From assembly GCA_900768075.1 (NCBI GenBank), contig CAAGBN010000033.1, positions 9,318 through 73,317 of the forward strand: DNA of 64,000 bases. Reading direction: 5' to 3'. Shown here piece after piece: positions 60,890 through 64,000 of this stretch. Under the pieces are notes generated by a model. The model did not search any database. It was given only the letters and a program-made list of their open reading frames with translations, and was not told the origin of the DNA. Source of the stretch: Clostridia bacterium. GTDB lineage: Bacteria > Bacillota > Clostridia > Oscillospirales > Acutalibacteraceae. A program made the translations under genes and the position numbers. Every line of letters begins with the position of its first letter. Within the stretch, counting starts at the first letter, position 1.

Positions 60890-61685
60890 TATCCCAATAT
60901 TCTTCTAACCAAACCATAATATCATCGAAATCAACCTCAAAGATTTCACACAACTCCTTGGCTTGCTCTTTAGTATAATTAACCCATTCAACATGTAATA
61001 AAGTGTCTACATTTTCCGAATTAATTTTAATAATATCAGGAAAATTCTCTATAATCTTTTTGAGTCCATATAAACTTCGCTCAGTTTCATAATTGGTAAC
61101 ATAATTATCTGGTGTAATATAATTCTCCTCTGTCAAACAAAATTTTTTATCTTTTAAACAGATGATTGCCTCAGTCCAATAACTAACATGTCTTCCACCT
61201 AAACTATGATTTGTTCTAATCTCTATAAATTCAATATCACTTTTGTTGTTTTCGTTAACAACATCATTTTGTCTATTATACTCAATAATACTACCGTCAT
61301 TATAAAACTCAACTCTTGAATACTTATCGGTTAACAACACTGATAATGAAACAACAATAAATGATATCAAAACAATTCTTAAAAATCTGGCAAGCTTAGT
61401 CGGATTCCGCTTTTCGTCAGAGTATCTGTACAATATTCTTTTATTGCTGATAAATTCATAAAAATTAGGAACTACATAAAATAACACAACAAAAGCCAAC
61501 AGATAATAAAAGCTAAACATATCAAAATGAATAGCAAACATATTTTCTTTTGTGTGTTCAATTCTCCAGGCATCCTCATAAATAGCTAAAACAATCAAAG
61601 ATATTAAAACAATAATACAACCATCAACTAATCTTTGTAAATAAAGATTTTTAGTTTGATTTTCGCCTGACATAATTTTACTCAT
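60873..61685 (-). CDS. Membrane protein of unknown function
   Basis: A 270-residue protein with three predicted membrane helices (about residues 22-42, 55-75 and 105-125). A soluble C-terminal domain of about 140 residues is rich in Asn, Glu, Ile and Tyr and ends in an acidic VWLEEYWDIVLED. Base use is distinctly more AT-rich than in neighbours, which suggests recent transfer. ATG 61685 is behind AGAGGTG. Its last 17 bases overlap the start of the truncated surface-protein frame, so its arrival probably removed that gene's beginning. No family recognised. Homologues of this shape are often immunity-like or stress membrane proteins, but nothing here proves it. Confidence 0.72.
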   Translation of the reverse strand: MSKIMSGENQTKNLYLQRLVDGCIIVLISLIVLAIYEDAWRIEHTKENMFAIHFDMFSFYYLLAFVVLFYVVPNFYEFISNKRILYRYSDEKRNPTKLARFLRIVLISFIVVSLSVLLTDKYSRVEFYNDGSIIEYNRQNDVVNENNKSDIEFIEIRTNHSLGGRHVSYWTEAIICLKDKKFCLTEENYITPDNYVTNYETERSLYGLKKIIENFPDIIKINSENVDTLLHVEWVNYTKEQAKELCEIFEVDFDDIMVWLEEYWDIVLED

Positions 61686-61737
61686 CAGTAACACCTCTAA
61701 TTTATTGTATTACAACGAATCTTAAAAGTCAATCCGT

Positions 61738-61889
61738 TTGCCCGAAGGGCAACAATCAAGGCGGAGCATTGTATATCATCAAGGCGACAGATATACACAC
61801 CTTCGGTGTGATGAGATACAACAACGGCGTTGCCGTTGTTGATGATATACACGCTGACGCGTGATGATATGCCAAGCCTGTCGGCTTGG
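61738..61889. repeat. Mosaic array of short hairpins joined by ATGATATA-type spacers
   Basis: Consecutive palindromes with unrelated stems: TTGCCC-GAA-GGGCAA (61738-61752), CACACC-TTC-GGTGTG (61796-61810), CAACAACGGC-GTT-GCCGTTGTTG (61819-61841), CACGC-TGAC-GCGTG (61850-61863) and CCAAGCC-TGTC-GGCTTGG (61872-61889). They are separated by ATGAGATA, ATGATATA and ATGATATG. Between the first two hairpins lie two diverged units beginning ATCAAGGC. The plan matches the array at 6914-7061 with a different spacer. It lies between the AT-rich membrane gene and the RNA candidate. Confidence 0.82.
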
Positions 61890-61892
61890 ATA

Positions 61893-61930
61893 AAAAAATA
61901 AAGGACTTCTTACGAAGTCCTTTATTTTTT
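61893..61930. terminator. Strong bidirectional terminator
   Basis: AAAAAATAAAGGACTTC-TTAC-GAAGTCCTTTATTTTTT, a perfect 17 bp stem with A- and T-runs on both sides. It ends the minus-strand RNA candidate at 61893-62005. Confidence 0.93.
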
Positions 61931-62005
61931 GGAGGTACACCGCATTTTCGAACCGGGGTTCAAAAATCCCATTTAAAACGGGTTAGCGATTTTCCTCCTT
62001 TCGTT
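61893..62005 (-). ncRNA. Candidate structured small RNA of about 110 nt
   Basis: It is read leftward from the promoter at 62012-62040 to the terminator at 61893-61930. The RNA would pair GGAGG (61998-61994) with CCTCC (61935-61931), enclosing CGC/GCG, a CCC/GGG hairpin and an 11 bp hairpin ATTTTTGAACC/GGTTCGAAAAT (one U-G). The strong terminator follows. An AAAGGAGG ribosome-binding-like sequence is thus sequestered. A 16-codon frame, ATG 61973 (MGFLNPGSKMRCTSKK), lies inside, 21 bases after it. A leader-peptide mRNA is therefore an alternative to a pure non-coding RNA. No known family is identified by eye. Confidence 0.62.
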
Positions 62006-62011
62006 GTGATA

Positions 62012-62040
62012 ATTATACCACAAAACCCCAGTAAAATCAA
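62012..62040 (-). promoter_or_regulatory. Promoter of the small RNA candidate
   Basis: Minus strand: -35 TTGATT (62040-62035), 17 bp spacer, perfect -10 TATAAT (62017-62012). Confidence 0.8.
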
Positions 62041-62195
62041 GGGATTTGCGTATATTCGCTGAATATTTTTTCAGATTTTTTTAAAATTGTTTACCTTATC
62101 CGGTTGACCCTACAAAAAAATTTCATCTTAAAATTTTCAGATTTTTTGACAATCAAAGATCCTGGTCAAAACACCTGTTTAAAATATGACAAACA

Positions 62196-62305
62196 TAGTC
62201 ACTTTTCCATATTCTTTGTCCGCTGAAGAAGGAATGACTTTTCTGAATCGTTCGGGGTTAGATTTCATGATATTTTATATGAAGAAAAGCTCAAAAAAGT
62301 GACTA
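62196..62305. repeat. 110 bp AT-rich segment bounded by 11 bp inverted repeats
   Basis: TAGTCACTTTT (62196-62206) and AAAAGTGACTA (62295-62305) are perfect inverted repeats around an 88 bp AT-rich interior without a gene. It could be a decayed MITE-like element or a long-range regulatory pair. No target-site duplication is evident. Apart from this element, the RNA candidate and the crp promoter, I see nothing in the 62041-62388 stretch. Confidence 0.45.
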
Positions 62306-62388
62306 AATTAATCGAACTTTCAACCAAATATTCTTATCATCAACACTAAACACTATCTATTACTAAATTACAATCAATCATATTCGTA

Positions 62389-62417
62389 TTGAATTTTCGG
62401 AGCAAATCGTGTATAAT
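62389..62417 (+). promoter_or_regulatory. Promoter of the Crp/Fnr regulator gene
   Basis: -35 TTGAAT (62389-62394), 17 bp spacer, perfect -10 TATAAT (62412-62417). Confidence 0.82.
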
Positions 62418-62434
62418 AAATAAAAATATATTCC

Positions 62435-62463
62435 TTATCTGCTCCATACTTTTAAGCAGATAA
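62435..62463 (+). promoter_or_regulatory. 5'-leader hairpin before the Crp/Fnr gene
   Basis: TTATCTGCT (62435-62443) pairs perfectly with AGCAGATAA (62455-62463) in the short leader, ending 15 bases before the ATG. It could shape translation, since the ribosome site that follows (GAGCAGGACGG) is weak, or serve as an operator. Confidence 0.6.
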
Positions 62464-62478
62464 GAGCAGGACGGTTAT

Positions 62479-63138
62479 ATGTATTTTCAAAGCTATTTCC
62501 CCATTTGGAATAAATTAAGCTCTGTTCACCAAGGACAGATAATAGGTTCACTGATCACCCGTACGGTAAAAAAAGGAACGGTGATACACAACGGCGGCGA
62601 TGACTGCACTGGGCTTTTACTGGTAAAGTCCGGTCAGCTTCGCGCTTATATCTTCTCCGATGAAGGACGGGAAATCACCATTTACCGTCTGTTTGACCGG
62701 GATATGTGTCTGTTTTCCGCATCCTGTATGATGCGCTCTATTCAGTTTGACATCACCATTGAGGCCGAAAAGGACACTGACCTTTGGATCATTCCGGTAG
62801 AGGTCTATCAGAACATTATGACCGAGTCCGCACCCGTAGCGAACTACACAAATGAACTGATGGCCACCCGCTTTTCCGATGTGATGTGGCTTATTGAGCA
62901 AATTATGTGGAAAAGCCTTGACAAACGCGTTGCCGCCTTCCTTTTGGAAGAATCCGCTATCGAGGACAGCGACACGCTGAAAATAACACATGAGACCATT
63001 GCGAGTCACCTTGGCTCTCACCGCGAGGTCATCACCCGAATGCTTAAATATTTCCAGAACGAAGGCATGGTCAAGCTCTCCCGCGGTACAATTGAACTTA
63101 CCGACAAACCCGGATTAGAAGAACTAAGTGACCAATAA
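62479..63138 (+). CDS. Crp/Fnr-family transcription regulator
   Basis: A 219-residue regulator. The N-terminal cyclic-nucleotide-binding-like beta-roll (residues 10-115) contains TVIHNGGDDCTGLLLVKSGQLRAYIFSDEGREITIYRL. A dimer helix follows, then a C-terminal winged helix with THETIASHLGSHREVITRMLKYFQNEGMVKLSRGTIELTD. Cys residues at DDC and in DMCLFSASCMM are candidates for redox or persulfide sensing rather than cAMP binding. It is convergent with the CoA-disulfide-reductase/rhodanese gene, a frequent pairing in Clostridia, and may control it. Base use is somewhat more GC-rich than in the preceding region. Confidence 0.92.
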   Translation: MYFQSYFPIWNKLSSVHQGQIIGSLITRTVKKGTVIHNGGDDCTGLLLVKSGQLRAYIFSDEGREITIYRLFDRDMCLFSASCMMRSIQFDITIEAEKDTDLWIIPVEVYQNIMTESAPVANYTNELMATRFSDVMWLIEQIMWKSLDKRVAAFLLEESAIEDSDTLKITHETIASHLGSHREVITRMLKYFQNEGMVKLSRGTIELTDKPGLEELSDQ

Positions 63139-63141
63139 CCG

Positions 63142-63180
63142 ATGTCCGCCGATGCAAAACGCACGGCGGACATTTGCTTT
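63142..63180. terminator. Terminator between convergent genes
   Basis: ATGTCCGCCG (63142-63151) pairs with CGGCGGACAT (63164-63173), followed by TTGCTTTTT on the plus strand. It lies between the Crp/Fnr and oxidoreductase stop codons. Confidence 0.92.
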
Positions 63181-63184
63181 TTAA

Positions 63185-64000
63185 TCAGTTATCCCTACCG
63201 CAGGCAGTAGCACACTCGATCAGCGCGCGATCGTTCATTACCGCGTCAAAGAAGCGAAAGCCTCCGGCAAAGTTATATGCAGTATAGCCGTTACCTTCCA
63301 AAATACGACTTGCTATGTAACTTCGCAGACCGCTTTGACAGATCACGTATACAGGCTTGTCTTTTTCTACCTCATCAAGCCGTTCTCTCAGCTCGTCAAC
63401 AGGGATATTCTTAAAGCCTTCAATATGACCTTGCGTGTACTCACCAACAGTTCTTGTATCAAGCAGAGTTACACTTCCGTCACAGGGCAGTTTGTCTGCA
63501 TCCTCAAGATGCCATTGCTTGAGCACGCCCTTTGCAATGTTATCAATCATAAATCCTGCCATATTCACAGGATCCTTGGCAGAGGAATAAGGCGGCGCAT
63601 ACGCAAAGTCAAGATCCTTCAGGTCGGTTGCCTTCAACCCAGCACGAATGGCAGTAGCAAGCACGTCAATACGCTTGTCCACGCCATCATAGCCTATGAT
63701 CTGAGCACCGAGGAGCTTATACGTGTTCTTTTCAAAGACGACCTTCATCGTCATTACCATTCCACCGGGATAATAGCTTGCATGGCTCATGGGAGAAAGA
63801 ACTACGGAATCGGTCTCATAGCCCAAGCTCCGCGCTTTCTTCTCACTAATACCGGTTGTGCCAGCGGTCAAGTCAAAGAGCTTAAGGACACTACTTCCCT
63901 GCGAGCCATGATAGTGGCTATCCAAGCCGCAAATATTATCTGCGGCGATTCTTCCCTGCTTATTGGCAGGACCGGCGAGAGCGATCACGTCGTCTGCTTC
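63185..64000 (-). CDS. CoA-disulfide reductase-rhodanese fusion, C-terminal part (cut by window edge)
   Basis: The frame is open to the right edge (272 codons visible). The first part is the end of a FAD/NAD(P) disulfide oxidoreductase (ALAGPANKQGRIAADNICG) and its dimerisation domain (KLFDLTAGTTGISEKKARSLGY, LGAQIIGYDGVDKRIDVLATAI, DLDFAYAPPYSSAKDPVNMAG). From about visible residue 170 a rhodanese domain follows (GSVTLLDTRTVGEYTQGHIEG, active-site Cys in VYVICQSGLRS). This is the CoADR-Rhd type that reduces CoA persulfides or polysulfide using NAD(P)H. The N-terminal FAD domain with its redox Cys lies beyond 64000. Confidence 0.92.
   Translation of the reverse strand, partial: EADDVIALAGPANKQGRIAADNICGLDSHYHGSQGSSVLKLFDLTAGTTGISEKKARSLGYETDSVVLSPMSHASYYPGGMVMTMKVVFEKNTYKLLGAQIIGYDGVDKRIDVLATAIRAGLKATDLKDLDFAYAPPYSSAKDPVNMAGFMIDNIAKGVLKQWHLEDADKLPCDGSVTLLDTRTVGEYTQGHIEGFKNIPVDELRERLDEVEKDKPVYVICQSGLRSYIASRILEGNGYTAYNFAGGFRFFDAVMNDRALIECATACGRDN

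Noticed and set aside
61931..61970. Sequence GGTTCGAA followed by GCGGTGTACCTCC on the minus strand, like the 3' end of a tRNA
   Set aside because: The bases flanking GTTCGAA do not form a 5 bp T-stem and no anticodon or D arm can be built; it fits the hairpins of the small RNA candidate better.

Overview
The window looks like chromosome of a gut-type, low-to-moderate-GC Gram-positive anaerobe of the Clostridia, most likely Oscillospiraceae/Ruminococcaceae (inference). The reasons are the Firmicutes-style core gene order, meso-diaminopimelate lysine enzymes (ddh, lysA), sortase-built pili, 2-hydroxyacyl-CoA-dehydratase-type Fe-S proteins and pectin sugar catabolism. Almost every gene is on the minus strand. 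Promoters are well preserved (TTGACA-like, 17 bp, TATAAT-like), and so are intrinsic terminators, so transcription units can be drawn with some confidence.

Layout from left to right. 1-12.7 kb holds core information genes, read leftward: infC-rpmI-rplT behind an attenuator-like leader, then an rRNA methyltransferase, dprA, topA, trmFO, rnc, a radical SAM gene, smc and ftsY (cut by the window edge). 13.1-20 kb holds lysine/DAP genes, a secreted protein of unknown role, a GH13 alpha-glucosidase with an extra N-terminal module, and a secreted family I.5-like lipase. 20-30.3 kb is a divergent carbohydrate locus. Leftward it encodes two MDR dehydrogenases, UxaB, UxaA, a lactonase-like amidohydrolase and a GH43 enzyme; rightward it encodes a GH43 arabinanase and a GH29 fucosidase. 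Together these fit an oxidative L-galactose or L-fucose type pathway ending in 2-keto-3-deoxygluconate. 30.6-36.4 kb is one operon: CooC-like ATPase, two 2-hydroxyacyl-CoA-dehydratase-like subunits, their activase, a 52-residue membrane protein, an acetyl-CoA-synthase-related protein and a methyltransferase. It lacks the partners of the known fermentation pathways and is the best candidate here for an undescribed enzyme system. 36.5-49.2 kb has a metallophosphoesterase, a giant InlB-repeat surface protein and a rhamnose operon (rhaB-rhaA-rhaD-GH106). 49.3-59.3 kb is a seven-gene sortase/pilus operon with its own signal peptidase. 59.5-61.7 kb has a 5'-truncated surface-protein gene and a membrane protein. 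62.4-64 kb has a Crp/Fnr regulator convergent with a CoA-disulfide-reductase/rhodanese gene.

The intergenic regions carry more structure than the genes alone would predict. There are two copies of a cloverleaf-shaped palindromic repeat with compensatory base changes. There are two mosaic arrays of short unrelated hairpins joined by a constant spacer. One very structured RNA candidate of about 110 nt has its own promoter and terminator. Small genes with clear ribosome binding sites (30, 41 and 52 codons) were also read directly from the sequence. All assignments rest on motif recognition by eye; no database or folding program was run.
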